Shown piece by piece: positions 1-9,200 of a DNA stretch of 64,000 nucleotides (within the stretch, counting starts at the first letter, position 1; each line of letters starts with the position of its first letter). A model generated the notes under the pieces. That model was given only the letters and a program-made list of their open reading frames with translations. It did not search any database and had not been told where the DNA came from. Position numbers and translations under genes: made by a program. The DNA lies in assembly GCA_013298695.1 (NCBI GenBank), contig JAAFIS010000010.1, positions 62,001 through 126,000 on the forward strand, written 5' to 3'. The DNA comes from Betaproteobacteria bacterium. GTDB lineage: Bacteria; Pseudomonadota; Gammaproteobacteria; Burkholderiales; Casimicrobiaceae.

Positions 1-18
1 CGTTTGTAAGGAACAGGT

Positions 19-783
19 ATGTTCGCAGTGATCGGTGGTAGCGGCGTGGTCGGTTCGTCGCTGATGAAAATGTCGCGGCGAATGGTCGCGCGAACGCCTT
101 ACGGTGCGGCATCCGGTCCGCTGAATTTCGCGGAAATCGAGGGGCAATCGGTGGTGTTCATCGCGCGGCACGGCCCGGGCCACATCCATCCGCCGCATAA
201 AGTGAACTACCGGGCAAACCTTTGTGCACTGCAGGAAGCGGGCGCCGACGCGATTATCGCGCTGGCGGCCGTGGGCGGTATCGGCGAGGGCTGCGGTCCG
301 GGCGCAATCGTCGTTCCCGAACAAATCATCGACTACACCTACGGTCGCGAACACACTTTTTTCGACGGCGGTGATCGCCAGGTCAGGCACATCGACTTCA
401 CGCGCCCCTACGATGACCGCCTTCGCAGCGCGCTCTTGGCTTCTGCGAAAAATGCGGGTGAGGCCGTCGTTGACGGCGGCACCTACGCTGCGACCCAAGG
501 CCCGCGCCTAGAAACTGCCGCTGAAATCGAACGCTTTGCGCGCGATGGCGCGACGCTCGTGGGGATGACCGGTATGCCCGAAGCGGCGCTTGCGCGCGAG
601 CTGGAAATGCCGTACGCACACCTCTGCGTCGTATCGAATTGGGCCGCTGGGCGTGGCGATAGTTCGGTGAAGATTTCCCACGATGACATCGAAGCGACGA
701 TGCGTGCCACGCTCGCTCGCGTTGTTTCGATTGTGGCTGCGTATGCGCGCAGCCGCGGAAAGGCAGCCAATGGCGGTTCGTGA
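19..783 (+). CDS. S-methyl-5'-thioinosine (or thioadenosine) phosphorylase
   Basis: A 254-residue purine nucleoside phosphorylase of the MTA phosphorylase family. It splits methylthio-nucleosides with phosphate in cytosolic purine and methionine salvage. Visible motifs are the phosphate-binding IGGSG at residues 5-9, RHGPGH at 50-55, NYRAN at 63-67 and the [13 protein letters not shown] segment near 183. Near residue 207 the sequence reads SNWAAG. An Asn there, where 6-aminopurine enzymes usually have Asp, suggests preference for the 6-oxopurine methylthioinosine; this is inference from family knowledge. The start is the ATG preceded by AAGGAA. The stop lies 14 bases inside the deformylase gene, so the two are probably co-translated. 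Confidence 0.85.
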   Translation: MFAVIGGSGVVGSSLMKMSRRMVARTPYGAASGPLNFAEIEGQSVVFIARHGPGHIHPPHKVNYRANLCALQEAGADAIIALAAVGGIGEGCGPGAIVVPEQIIDYTYGREHTFFDGGDRQVRHIDFTRPYDDRLRSALLASAKNAGEAVVDGGTYAATQGPRLETAAEIERFARDGATLVGMTGMPEAALARELEMPYAHLCVVSNWAAGRGDSSVKISHDDIEATMRATLARVVSIVAAYARSRGKAANGGS

Positions 784-1303
784 AATTTTGAAAATGGGCG
801 ATGCGCGATTGCTGCGGGTGGCGCAACCAGTTCCTAGCAGTCTGTTTGCTAGCGGTGAGATTGAAGCGCTTGTTGCGGACATGCTCGACACCATGAAAGC
901 GGCGAGCGGCGCGGGCATCGCTGCACCGCAAATCGGCGTCGATTTGCGTGTCGTCATTTTTGGCGGAACGGGCAAGAATCCCCGCTACCCCGACGCGCCG
1001 GAAATTCCGTTCACAGTGCTTTGCAATCCTGTAATCGAGCCGCTGGGTGACGAGAAAACAAGCGGCTGGGAAGGTTGTCTTTCGGTGCCTGGCTTGCGCG
1101 GCGAAGTGCCTCGATTTGAACGTTTACGCTACTCGGGACTTGATCAAACCGGCACCCGTTTCGAGCGCACGGTGGATGGTTTTCATGCGCGAGTTGTGCA
1201 ACACGAGTGCGATCACCTCGACGGCATCCTGTATCCCCAACGCGTCGAGGACTTGACACAATTTGGATTTACCGACGTGCTGTTTCCCGCGGTCGCTGTG
1301 TAG
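770..1303 (+). CDS. def: peptide deformylase
   Basis: A 177-residue iron/zinc metallopeptidase that removes the N-formyl group from nascent proteins. All three signature motifs are present: [10 protein letters not shown] (residues 48-57), EGCLS with metal-ligand Cys103, and HECDH with His145 and His149 as ligands and Glu146 as catalytic residue. I chose the ATG at 770, behind GGAAAGG, rather than an upstream in-frame ATG, because [11 protein letters not shown] is the usual deformylase N terminus. It overlaps the end of the thioinosine phosphorylase gene by 14 bases. Bacteria often carry several deformylase paralogues, so this need not be the main one. Confidence 0.93.
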   Translation: MAVREILKMGDARLLRVAQPVPSSLFASGEIEALVADMLDTMKAASGAGIAAPQIGVDLRVVIFGGTGKNPRYPDAPEIPFTVLCNPVIEPLGDEKTSGWEGCLSVPGLRGEVPRFERLRYSGLDQTGTRFERTVDGFHARVVQHECDHLDGILYPQRVEDLTQFGFTDVLFPAVAV

Positions 1304-1543
1304 CTCTATGATTAGCCGACCGCTTTAATTGGGTGAAAATGACGGAAATATTTGTAGACAATAGTTAGTTAATTCTGCGTTGTCGCCCGTTTAATATGGC
1401 CGTTCGTTGAGATAGCTGACGCGAAAGATTCGTGCGCGAGCAAACGATTCGCAACTAAAAACATCAACTCTCAGCGACGCGCGTTTCCGGTCATCACCGC
1501 TTTCACCGCTACCGCGCCCAGATGTTTTGAATCAACCGATCAT
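1304..1543. other. gene-free stretch after def
   Basis: No credible gene or RNA is seen between def and the terminator that follows. A partial copy of the dispersed AATTGGG palindrome sits near 1322-1335, and the DNA is AT-rich around 1330-1375. Confidence 0.5.
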
Positions 1544-1572
1544 AAAAAAGCCGCGAGCGATGAACTCGCGGC
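1544..1572 (-). terminator. rho-independent terminator of the 56-residue protein gene
   Basis: An 8-bp perfect stem (GCCGCGAG at 1550-1557 with CTCGCGGC at 1565-1572) has a 7-base loop and is followed on the minus strand by six T residues. It lies 35 bases past the stop of the small minus-strand gene. Confidence 0.85.
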
Positions 1573-1606
1573 TTCAAAAACAGAAGTCGCTACGAAACGT
1601 TGAGAT

Positions 1607-1777
1607 CTATTTTTTGCGGTTAATGCGTTTTGCGCCGTAAATACCGACGGCTACCGCGAGTGCAGCCAGGGCGAGTCCGCCCATAGTCGGTGCGCCGACG
1701 GGCGCGGGAACCGCCGTGCCCGCCAGTGCAAGACTCGAAACAGCGAAACCAACAACTGCAACGGAAACTTTCAACAT
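1607..1777 (-). CDS. small exported protein with C-terminal sorting-like tail
   Basis: A 56-residue protein. The first 20 or so residues form a Sec-type signal peptide ending in LALAG. After a short Pro-rich spacer (VPAPVGAPT) come a hydrophobic segment of about 18 residues and a basic tail, AKRINRKK. The order PT motif, membrane helix, basic end recalls the C-terminal sorting signals handled by exosortases (IPTL- or PEP-type), although the exact IPTL-W-G motif is absent. The start is supported by AGGAG seven bases upstream. The gene has its own promoter (1839-1867) and terminator (1544-1572), which argues that it is real and well expressed. Function unknown; no exosortase gene lies in the window. 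Confidence 0.75.
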   Translation of the reverse strand: MLKVSVAVVGFAVSSLALAGTAVPAPVGAPTMGGLALAALAVAVGIYGAKRINRKK

Positions 1778-1838
1778 GTACTACTCCTAGAGGTGGAAGG
1801 GAGGCAAGCACACGAAATTCCGTTGAGCTTGTGTGTGA

Positions 1839-1867
1839 AGTATCCGAGGTGACGCATCTCTCGTCAA
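1839..1867 (-). promoter_or_regulatory. sigma-70 type promoter for the 56-residue protein
   Basis: On the minus strand TTGACG (1862-1867) is followed after 17 bases by GATACT (1839-1844). The predicted transcript would have a 5' leader of about 55 bases carrying the AGGAG site of the small gene. Confidence 0.55.
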
Positions 1868-1970
1868 CGAAACTGCGGTGTTGCGTGCTTTTGTTGACTA
1901 TCTTCCTGTTGTAAAACCAGTCAAGAGACGTGTTGCACGCAACACCAAACACGCCAACAAATGCGCTAAG

Positions 1971-2906
1971 TCAGTCTGCGCCGATCAACACCTTGACATG
2001 TTCACCCGCGCTTCGGGCGAGCGCTTGCAGGTCATAGCCGCCCTCGAGCGTAGACACAATCCTGCCCTCGCAATGAGCGTCAGCAACCGCAACCAGCTGT
2101 TGTGTAATCCAGAGATAGTCAGCCTCAGTCCATCCGAGCATTGCGAGCGGATCATCGCGATGCGCATCGAATCCAGCGGAAACGATGATGAGTTCAGGCT
2201 TGAATACGTTGAGCGCCGGAACCCATTCCAGCGCAACGGCATCGCGCATCGCGTCGCCCTTCGAATAAGGATCGAGCGGCACGTTTATCGTTTTTTTCGA
2301 AAGTGGTGTAACCCCGTTGCCAGGGTAGAGCGAGTGTTGGAATGTTGATACCATCAAGACGCGGCCATCGTCGCATGCGTCGCACAAAATCTCTTCGGTG
2401 CCATTGCCATGATGCACATCGAAATCAACGACCGCGACGCGCTTCAAACCGTGCACCTCCAGCGCGTGTAGCACCGCAATCGCGGCGCTATTGAGGAAGC
2501 AAAAACCCATCGCTTGATCGCGTTCTGCGTGATGACCAGGCGGCCGAACATTGCAAAAAGCGCGGCGCACTTGCCCTGAGAGCACCATGTCAGTTGCCCG
2601 CAGTGCAGCGCCTGCTGCGTGCCGCGCAGCGTCGAGTGTGAACGGATTCATCGTAGTGTCGCCATCGATCGATCCGTAGCCCTGAATGGGCGAAGTTTGT
2701 TCGAGTTCGGCAACCAGGCGTTTGCTGTGTGCGCGCAAAATAGCTTCATCTGACGCGGCAGGCGCAGTCTCGGTTTGCATGAATTCAAGCAACCCGTGCG
2801 AACGGAGATGGTCGTCAATGACACGAACCCGATCCGGGCATTCAGGGTGCTCGCGGCCCATTTCATGCTGGAGCGAGGAGGGGTGCGTGAAGTAGGCCAC
2901 CGTCAT
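1971..2906 (-). CDS. histone deacetylase family protein
   Basis: A 311-residue member of the arginase/deacetylase fold (AcuC, acetylpolyamine amidohydrolase and HDAC relatives), a zinc-dependent hydrolase of acetylated amines or acetyl-lysine. The catalytic HH pair is in RPPGHHA (His125, His126). The zinc ligands are in DFDVHHGNGT (Asp163, His165) and in SAGFDAHRDDPL, and EGGYD lies near the C terminus. The length matches the bacterial class II-like HDAC family. The substrate cannot be read from sequence: acetoin-utilisation, polyamine and protein deacetylases share these motifs. It stands alone on the minus strand between the small exported protein and efp. Confidence 0.88.
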   Translation of the reverse strand: MTVAYFTHPSSLQHEMGREHPECPDRVRVIDDHLRSHGLLEFMQTETAPAASDEAILRAHSKRLVAELEQTSPIQGYGSIDGDTTMNPFTLDAARHAAGAALRATDMVLSGQVRRAFCNVRPPGHHAERDQAMGFCFLNSAAIAVLHALEVHGLKRVAVVDFDVHHGNGTEEILCDACDDGRVLMVSTFQHSLYPGNGVTPLSKKTINVPLDPYSKGDAMRDAVALEWVPALNVFKPELIIVSAGFDAHRDDPLAMLGWTEADYLWITQQLVAVADAHCEGRIVSTLEGGYDLQALARSAGEHVKVLIGAD

Positions 2907-3014
2907 TCACGAAGCGTAACGCATCTAGAGAAAACAGATCGAAATGCGTAGCGAAAACGCGCGCAAAGATTGACGCTGCGCAAGTTTTGTACGAATTGCT
3001 TTGTGCTTCGTGAA

Positions 3015-3041
3015 TAAAAAAACGGCTCGCAACGGAGCCGT
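3015..3041 (-). terminator. rho-independent terminator of efp
   Basis: A 7-bp stem, ACGGCTC (3022-3028) with GAGCCGT (3035-3041), is followed on the minus strand by seven T residues. It lies about 35 bases past the efp stop. Confidence 0.85.
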
Positions 3042-3074
3042 CTTTACTTACGAGACTAATCCCGAGAGATTACT

Positions 3075-3632
3075 TTATGCGCGCTTGCGGAATTCGTCGG
3101 TTCGCGTGTCGATCTCGATCATGTCGCCGGTATTTACGAATGCAGGAACCGGAATCTCGAAACCCGTCCCTTTCAATCGCGCGGGCTTCATCACTTTGCC
3201 CGATGTGTCGCCGCGTACAGCAGGTTCGGTGTATTCGACTTCGCGAACCAGCGATGTGGGCAATTCGATACCAATGGCGCGGCCGTCGTAGAACGTGACT
3301 TCGCAAGGCATCGCGTCTTGCAAGTATTTGAGCGCGTCGGTCATCGTCTCAGGCTCAATCTCGTACTGATTGAATTCGCCGTCCATAAACACATACATAG
3401 GATCAGCGAAGTAGCTGTACGTCACTTCTTTTTTCTCGAGCACGATAACGTCAAAGCGATCATCTGCTTTGAAGACGGTTTCGGTGCCGCTGTTCGAAAG
3501 CAGGTTTTTCAGTTTGGCTTTTACAACAGCGGCATTGCGACCGCCTTTGCTGTATTCGGCTTTCATTACGACCATCGGGTCGTTACCCATCATGATGACG
3601 TTGCCGGCGCGGAGTTCTTGTGCGGTTTTCAT
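3075..3632 (-). CDS. efp: translation elongation factor P
   Basis: A 185-residue EF-P, which relieves ribosome stalling at consecutive prolines. The start is placed at the ATG giving [11 protein letters not shown]. Counted from there, the residue at the tip of domain I ([10 protein letters not shown]) is Arg32, the modification site of the EarP class, rather than the Lys34 used by EpmA-type EF-P. An in-frame TTG eight codons upstream is an alternative start but would break that numbering. The rest, including [17 protein letters not shown] and the C-terminal [12 protein letters not shown] segment, is standard. The gene lies downstream of earP on the same strand, with its own terminator. Confidence 0.96.
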   Translation of the reverse strand: MKTAQELRAGNVIMMGNDPMVVMKAEYSKGGRNAAVVKAKLKNLLSNSGTETVFKADDRFDVIVLEKKEVTYSYFADPMYVFMDGEFNQYEIEPETMTDALKYLQDAMPCEVTFYDGRAIGIELPTSLVREVEYTEPAVRGDTSGKVMKPARLKGTGFEIPVPAFVNTGDMIEIDTRTDEFRKRA

Positions 3633-3785
3633 AGCGGTGGTGATATCGCCCGCCAAAAAGCGGGGTTCGGTTCGTTGGACGCAGCCGTATCAACACGACG
3701 GGCGGCGAGAGGTGCTCTTAAAACCAAGCGAACGCGCAGATTTAAATCTTGCGAACGCGAGCTTTATTGAGCAAAGCCTTTAATT

Positions 3786-4922
3786 TTAGCGGGTTTTTAG
3801 GGCCAAAGTTGCGTCTCGGCCGCTGTTGAGTGCGCGCTCAAGTTCAAGTTTTCGGTGAAACTCAACGAGACGCGAAAGCAAGTCGCGGTGTGAGCAAAGT
3901 GATTCCCGCCACGTGACCGCGTGTTGACAAAGTGCTTCGAAGTTTTTTGCAAACAGTCGAAAAGTGACTAAATCGGGTTGCTGCCCCAAGTAATCAACGA
4001 ATTGACGGCTTGCGTTGATGTACGCATCGCGAAGCGGTTGTCGCATTTGAGCGCAATACAGATCAAGCCACGCATCGAGCTTCGCGCAGTGCGCATTGTC
4101 CTCGGTGCGGTAGATGTCCCACAGCATCGGTTTGCCCGCCAATTGAGCGCGAACAAACGAATCCTCCCCACGAACAAGAAGCACGTCATGCTGAGCCAGT
4201 AGCCGATCGAAGTCCGTTTGTGGCACGTGCGCGACTTTTTGCCAGCCCGATTCCGAGCTCAAGAGCGGCGCAGCGATCGCCACTCGCGGCAACATCCCTG
4301 CGGCGACAAACGCGTTAGCAAGCAGCGCAACCGGTGCCGCCGGATAGGTGAACGAAAAAATGCTCACGCCGTTGCGAACACGTGATTTCGTTGGCTTCGG
4401 CGTTGGCGTCATCAGCTCTGCGCGCTCGCGCACCGCTGCCTCCATGATCAGTCCGCCACTTTTTTCGGTAAAGCCGGGGACAAAAAAGTATTTGGTCAGC
4501 GGCAATTTTGAGTGGGGCGACGGCAGGCCGTGTACACCGTCGACCCAGCTTTCAGCGCTCAGATACTCCAGATTGATCCAAAACGGTTTCACCGCTCGAG
4601 TGGCCATCGCATCTATGTATCGGGCAGGCGGATTGCATGCAAACGCCTCAATAACCCAATCGGCAGTCCATTCGGAACCGACGATATCCCACGCCACAAC
4701 AGAAATATTTGAAAAGCGCGTCGTGCCCTTGCTTCGATCAAACGAGGGCTCCAGTAACTGAAGCGGCGCAACGTCGTCGATGATCAGTCGGACTTTAGCG
4801 CCATATTCGTCGCCGAGCTGCCGAGCAAGACGCCAACACACGCCGGCGTCGCCAAAGTTGTCAATCACCCGACAGAAAATGTCGACGCTAACTGCAGCGC
4901 TGACGGATGTAATCGAAAGCAT
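3786..4922 (-). CDS. earP: EF-P arginine 32 rhamnosyltransferase
   Basis: A 378-residue GT-B glycosyltransferase that transfers rhamnose from dTDP-rhamnose to Arg32 of EF-P. Family landmarks are DNFGDAGVCWRLARQL near residue 21 (containing the catalytic Asp pair), INLEYLSAESWV, TEKSGGLI, and the C-terminal VRGEDSFVRAQ followed by AGKPMLWDIY, which binds the nucleotide sugar. The gene lies 153 bases upstream of efp on the same strand, and EF-P here has Arg32, so enzyme and substrate agree. The first ten residues are poorly conserved; a start a few codons later is possible. Confidence 0.94.
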   Translation of the reverse strand: MLSITSVSAAVSVDIFCRVIDNFGDAGVCWRLARQLGDEYGAKVRLIIDDVAPLQLLEPSFDRSKGTTRFSNISVVAWDIVGSEWTADWVIEAFACNPPARYIDAMATRAVKPFWINLEYLSAESWVDGVHGLPSPHSKLPLTKYFFVPGFTEKSGGLIMEAAVRERAELMTPTPKPTKSRVRNGVSIFSFTYPAAPVALLANAFVAAGMLPRVAIAAPLLSSESGWQKVAHVPQTDFDRLLAQHDVLLVRGEDSFVRAQLAGKPMLWDIYRTEDNAHCAKLDAWLDLYCAQMRQPLRDAYINASRQFVDYLGQQPDLVTFRLFAKNFEALCQHAVTWRESLCSHRDLLSRLVEFHRKLELERALNSGRDATLALKTR

Positions 4923-5268
4923 GGTCGTGTTGCCGAATTTCGCGCATGTCGCGCCATAACAACAAAGCGCGGAAGTGTAGGGCGTCGCGCCCTCCGCATC
5001 GTGTTGTATTGATATTCGCTTGATAACGTCTTCGCAATGTCAGCTTTTGGAGCTCGGTTCCGTCTTTACCTCGGAGCACGCGGATTTGTATTTACTTCGT
5101 TGAGTTCGTTCAAGGAAAAATAAAGAGTGACAAACGATGAACGTTCTTGGACAGTGACAAAGATAACGAAAACGGTGCGTCTGCGTTTTTAGTGGGGCTA
5201 AAGCCCAGTTTTTCGTCTTAAAGAAAATACTTGTTTTTTAGACATAGAGCATATTTTTAGGGGTTGTA
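4923..5268. other. divergent intergenic region earP / outer membrane protein
   Basis: Gene-free region of 346 bases holding the divergent promoters. A short GGGCT-AA-AGCCC inverted repeat followed by TTTTT lies at 5196-5214 in the plus direction, but its stem is too tight to call a terminator. AGGGG just before 5269 is the ribosome binding site of the next gene. Nothing else is recognised. Confidence 0.4.
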
Positions 5269-7092
5269 ATGGGTGGTGCTGTAAATACGAATCTTCATGC
5301 ATGCGCGCGGTTTCCGCGTGGACGACTGGCTTTGGCGTGCGCAGCCGCGATCGCTGTGACTGGCTCGGCGCAAGGCATGACGGACGATGAAGTGCTTGCG
5401 CAGTTTGGCCGCGTAACCCAACTGCCCCTTCCGCAAATGACACAAACGGCGGGCGGCGCCACACAGCTCGTCTGGTCGACAACGATCGATTTGAACGCCT
5501 ATCGCAACACGCAAAGCGGCGGCGCGACGTTAAACCCCAATATTGGCGGAACGCTCCACCGCGCAAGTTTTGGCACCGACTACAAACGCGTGACCGAAGG
5601 CGACGTCACCACGTGGGCGCAAACGCAGGTGACTCAAACCAACGACCCGACTGCGCAACGCCATAAGTTTTTGGTCAATAAGGTGCAAGTGGGTTATTCG
5701 CAGCCTGGATTTGTCGGTGCGGGTGGCGATCTCGCGGTTTCACATTCAACACTTGGCACCCAATTGCCGATCCGGGGATTGCAAGCGCAGAAGTATTTCG
5801 GCCCGATGGTGGCCTCGGTGGCCGCCGGTTTGTTTGTCGAGGATTGGAAATCGACGTTTGTTAAAGACGTGCGCACGGCGTATCCACGAGAAGCTTATGC
5901 GATGAAAGTGGGAAGCGCGCCCGATGCGTTCAATGGCTTTAGTAGCTACGCCAAAGGATTGGAGGTTTACGCGACATTGCAGAGTTTCGCTGACCAAGCC
6001 ACAACAACTGCGCTGTCGCCGCTCATCATCAATCCCCTAAACAAAGCAAAAGGCGCGAGCACGACGATCGGCGCAATTTACCGATATGACAAGTTCGCCG
6101 CGACCTTCGAAGGCGGAAAGAGCCGATTCGACGAGCAGGGCGCTGCACGCCTCAACGACGATGCGATCATCGGCGATTTGTCTTGGCAAGGCGATATGTG
6201 GACGTTTCGTGTCGGGCACCACAATATCGGCGTGAATTACTCAACACTTGCCACCGTCGCACCGGGCACTCGCGAGACTTTCGCCAACATCGGCTGGCGC
6301 GCAACAGCTGAGTTAAACGCGTCGCTCGACGCGCGTCAGTCGCGCTATACACCGAATAGCCGCACCGCAATCATTCCCGCGCCACCGCTGCCACCCGCGC
6401 TGCCACCCGATCCGTTCGGACCACCGATTCCCGCAATTGTTAAGCCACCCATCGTGGTCACCGATAGCGAATCGGCGTCATTGACACTGAGTTACGCGCC
6501 GGCAAGTGTTCAAGGCTTCAATACGTCGCTGACCGTGGGGCGAGCAAAAACAGATCAGATCGGACAAAACGCAAAAACGCAAACCGATAACGGATCGTTC
6601 AACGTGGCCTACACCCTTAACGGGTGGAGCGCGAGTGCAAACCTCACCGAAACTCGCAACGACGCATCCGGCGCTTTCGCCAACTCAGCGAAAACAACCG
6701 GTGCGACACTGAACCTTGGCAAGGGTTTCTCCGACTCAACCGGTCAGAGATCACTCAACACAATGGTGTCGTACATGAAACAGTGGCAGTCAAACGACGC
6801 GAATCTAGTCCAGCCGGCATCGAAGGGCTGGAACGACCGCGTGATGCTGACGCTAGGTCTCAACTGGACCAACCTTGGGTTGTTAAACGTTTCTGCGTAT
6901 TTGGGCCATTTGAAAGACCCGCTGAGCGGTGCCATTGGCAAGCAAGAGGGTGGGCAAGTTGACGCCACCTGGACCATCAATCCGAAATGGAATTTCAAAC
7001 TCTTCGGTCGCGAAAACCGCAACTGGACAGCGCTCCAGCCGCAAGCCTATAAAGATCGCAGCATCGGTGCTTCGCTCGTTGGCACCTTCTAA
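5269..7092 (+). CDS. outer membrane beta-barrel protein, function unknown
   Basis: A 607-residue protein with a signal peptide (basic GRL, then a hydrophobic core, cleavage near GSAQG-MTDDE at about residue 36). The rest is rich in alternating polar/hydrophobic strands of the outer membrane barrel type, and the last residue is Phe (GASLVGTF), as the BAM insertion signal requires. A Pro-rich insertion at about residues 368-395, with several PP pairs, interrupts the barrel and probably forms a loop. ATG is preceded by AGGGG. It is followed nine bases later by the repeat protein at 7102, so it is probably the first gene of a three-gene envelope operon. I do not recognise the family. Confidence 0.75.
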   Translation: MGGAVNTNLHACARFPRGRLALACAAAIAVTGSAQGMTDDEVLAQFGRVTQLPLPQMTQTAGGATQLVWSTTIDLNAYRNTQSGGATLNPNIGGTLHRASFGTDYKRVTEGDVTTWAQTQVTQTNDPTAQRHKFLVNKVQVGYSQPGFVGAGGDLAVSHSTLGTQLPIRGLQAQKYFGPMVASVAAGLFVEDWKSTFVKDVRTAYPREAYAMKVGSAPDAFNGFSSYAKGLEVYATLQSFADQATTTALSPLIINPLNKAKGASTTIGAIYRYDKFAATFEGGKSRFDEQGAARLNDDAIIGDLSWQGDMWTFRVGHHNIGVNYSTLATVAPGTRETFANIGWRATAELNASLDARQSRYTPNSRTAIIPAPPLPPALPPDPFGPPIPAIVKPPIVVTDSESASLTLSYAPASVQGFNTSLTVGRAKTDQIGQNAKTQTDNGSFNVAYTLNGWSASANLTETRNDASGAFANSAKTTGATLNLGKGFSDSTGQRSLNTMVSYMKQWQSNDANLVQPASKGWNDRVMLTLGLNWTNLGLLNVSAYLGHLKDPLSGAIGKQEGGQVDATWTINPKWNFKLFGRENRNWTALQPQAYKDRSIGASLVGTF

Positions 7093-7101
7093 AGCATCGC
7101 T

Positions 7102-9192
7102 ATGAATCATCTAAATTACACCCCGTCACAGCGAGCCGAATTGAAGTTCATCGGCGTTTGCGTTGCCGCAGCATGCTGCGCAATCGCACTTGTTACATCG
7201 CAAATCGTGTTTGCACAAGTGAGCAAACCTGGCAGCAAAGAAGAGCGCGAAACCGACGCCAAAGCACTCTCAGCAACGACGTCTGAGAAGCCCGCAACAC
7301 CTGCCGATAAGATACTGCTTGAGGCGCAGCTACAGGCGCTGATTGATGCGTATGAGCGCAGCGATGTGGGGTTTTTTCAAGCAAAAATTGATCCTTCGAT
7401 GCCCGGGTATTCGCGTGTCCTCGACGCAATGCGGCGCGACGCGACTTCGCAGACGCGTCCGCGGTTGCTGTTCACCGATCAAACCTGGAGCATCGGGGCC
7501 AACGTTGCCATGCTGCAAGCGCGGTTTCAGAAACGTTTCTTCGATGCGCGGAATTTAAATCCGGAACTGGTTGAAGGTCGCGTTGTGATGTTGTTATCCC
7601 GCGACGGCGACCTTTGGCGCATTTCTGCGGTAACCGGCGATAACCCGTTTGAGTCGCGCGTCATCGCTCCGTGTGGCACCGGAGCAATCCGATTGCTTTC
7701 GCCAGTAAACGCTAACGCAGAACCGTTCTTTGTTGAAGTCGATGACGCCGATCTTGCGGGTGTGCCGTCGATCCAAGCCGACGTGATTACGAGCCGAGGC
7801 GACCGCGAAGTGGTCACGCTCACCGCACTTTCGCCTGACGGAAAATTTCGCGGACGCATCAACGCGCAACGACTCTCTGCGCAGGGCGTATCGGTGCCAG
7901 GCGATGGCCAAGTGCAACTCATCGGTGACATCACAGTCACCGCACGTTACGCCGACCAATGCATTGCAATCACTCGTGCTCAACAGATTGTGAGCGCGTC
8001 AGACACTCGTCGCGATCCTGGCGTGCTCGGGCAGCTCTCGTGTCGACTTGGTGGCAACACGACATTTGTCTCGCTCGCCCAAGCCTCGGCCAATGCGCCG
8101 ACCAACGCCGCCATCACTGTGGAACTGGTTGACCCCGACCTCGCTGGATTGCCGTCGATCAACGTCACCTTGCGCTCGGGCGCTGACAGCGAGACGCTCA
8201 CGCTTGGCGCAATTGGTAATCTCGGCCGATTCCTGCTCACTTCAGTGCCCACTCGCGCCGCAGCTTCCCTGTCGCCCATCCCCAATAACAACGTGCTTGA
8301 AATCAATGGCCCGGTTAGCGTTGCTGTTGACTACAACGACGCGCGTTCTGGTGTTGTTGGTGTGACCCAACGCGTTTCTGCGGAATGCGGCGGCGTATCC
8401 AGTGGATACCAACTCGCCCAGCTCTCATGCTCGGTGAACACCACGTTGAGTGAACTCGCTAACTTCGTGACTCAACCCAGAGCCGTTCCAGCACAGATAT
8501 CTGTTTTTGACCCAGACCTTTTGCTCGCGAATCCTGCATCCATCACGGTAACTGCGCGCAACTCTTTGGGCGATGTGGAGTCGATTCGCTTGGATTCGCA
8601 AGGCGCAGGCCGGTACGTTGCGAACTCGATCGCAATGACGGCGGGTGCTCCGACTCCCGGAGACGGCAATCTTGGTTTCAACCAACCCGCAACGATTTCG
8701 ATGAGTTATGCGGATCTCACAACCGCGTCCGGTTCGCCGCAGAATCTTTCGGAGACCTGTGGCGGCGTGACGCGTGGCTTCACTCTGGCGACGCTAGCGG
8801 TTGACTTTCCACTGATCAACACCGGCCTGCCGTATGCATTCAACTCGGCGCGCCAAGATGCGCCGTGCACGATTTCAGTAGTCGATCCTGATCGCTCATC
8901 GCCGAGTGTGAACGTCGCGATTTCAGCGACGCGAGCGAGTACCGGGCAAATCGATACCGAGACGTTCACGCTACCTCAAGTTGCGCCGGGGCGCTACGAA
9001 ATCAGCTCCTGTCCGGTATCCGGATATGTCGCGAATCCGATTGCCGCAGCGGCGGTCTACGCCCCGGTTCCTGGCAATGGGCTTATCAATCTCGGCGGTG
9101 GAGCATCCACGATTCGAGTGGTGTACGTTGACAACACCGCACCCAATGGCGGTTCACAAAATGTCCAGCGCTCCGTCACCGTCAATAACTAG
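7102..9192 (+). CDS. exported protein with NTF2-like domain and four Ig-like repeats
   Basis: A 696-residue protein of unknown function. One hydrophobic segment near residues 14-38 ends in VFAQV and acts as signal peptide or anchor. Residues about 70-195 resemble an NTF2/SnoaL-like fold (LIDAYERSDV ... RDGDLWRISAV). The rest holds four repeats of roughly 125-150 residues, each opening with a variant of V-x-D-x-D-LAG-PS (VEVDDADLAGVPS, VELVDPDLAGLPS, ISVFDPDLLLANPAS, ISVVDPDRSSPS), passing through a PGDG/PNNN/PGNG turn and ending in V-x-Y-x-D. The repeats look like a beta-sandwich array. The gene lies between the barrel gene and the small exported protein with very short gaps, so the three probably form one unit. 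Confidence 0.75.
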   Translation: MNHLNYTPSQRAELKFIGVCVAAACCAIALVTSQIVFAQVSKPGSKEERETDAKALSATTSEKPATPADKILLEAQLQALIDAYERSDVGFFQAKIDPSMPGYSRVLDAMRRDATSQTRPRLLFTDQTWSIGANVAMLQARFQKRFFDARNLNPELVEGRVVMLLSRDGDLWRISAVTGDNPFESRVIAPCGTGAIRLLSPVNANAEPFFVEVDDADLAGVPSIQADVITSRGDREVVTLTALSPDGKFRGRINAQRLSAQGVSVPGDGQVQLIGDITVTARYADQCIAITRAQQIVSASDTRRDPGVLGQLSCRLGGNTTFVSLAQASANAPTNAAITVELVDPDLAGLPSINVTLRSGADSETLTLGAIGNLGRFLLTSVPTRAAASLSPIPNNNVLEINGPVSVAVDYNDARSGVVGVTQRVSAECGGVSSGYQLAQLSCSVNTTLSELANFVTQPRAVPAQISVFDPDLLLANPASITVTARNSLGDVESIRLDSQGAGRYVANSIAMTAGAPTPGDGNLGFNQPATISMSYADLTTASGSPQNLSETCGGVTRGFTLATLAVDFPLINTGLPYAFNSARQDAPCTISVVDPDRSSPSVNVAISATRASTGQIDTETFTLPQVAPGRYEISSCPVSGYVANPIAAAAVYAPVPGNGLINLGGGASTIRVVYVDNTAPNGGSQNVQRSVTVNN

Positions 9193-9200
9193 GAAACGTC

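Noticed and set aside
1878-2348. 156-codon plus-strand frame opposite the HDAC-family gene
   Set aside because: The HDAC gene on the other strand has all catalytic motifs; this frame has none.
5196-5214. Terminator before the outer membrane barrel gene
   Set aside because: The GGGCT-AA-AGCCC repeat allows only a two-base loop, or three base pairs with a normal loop, so a stable terminator is unlikely.
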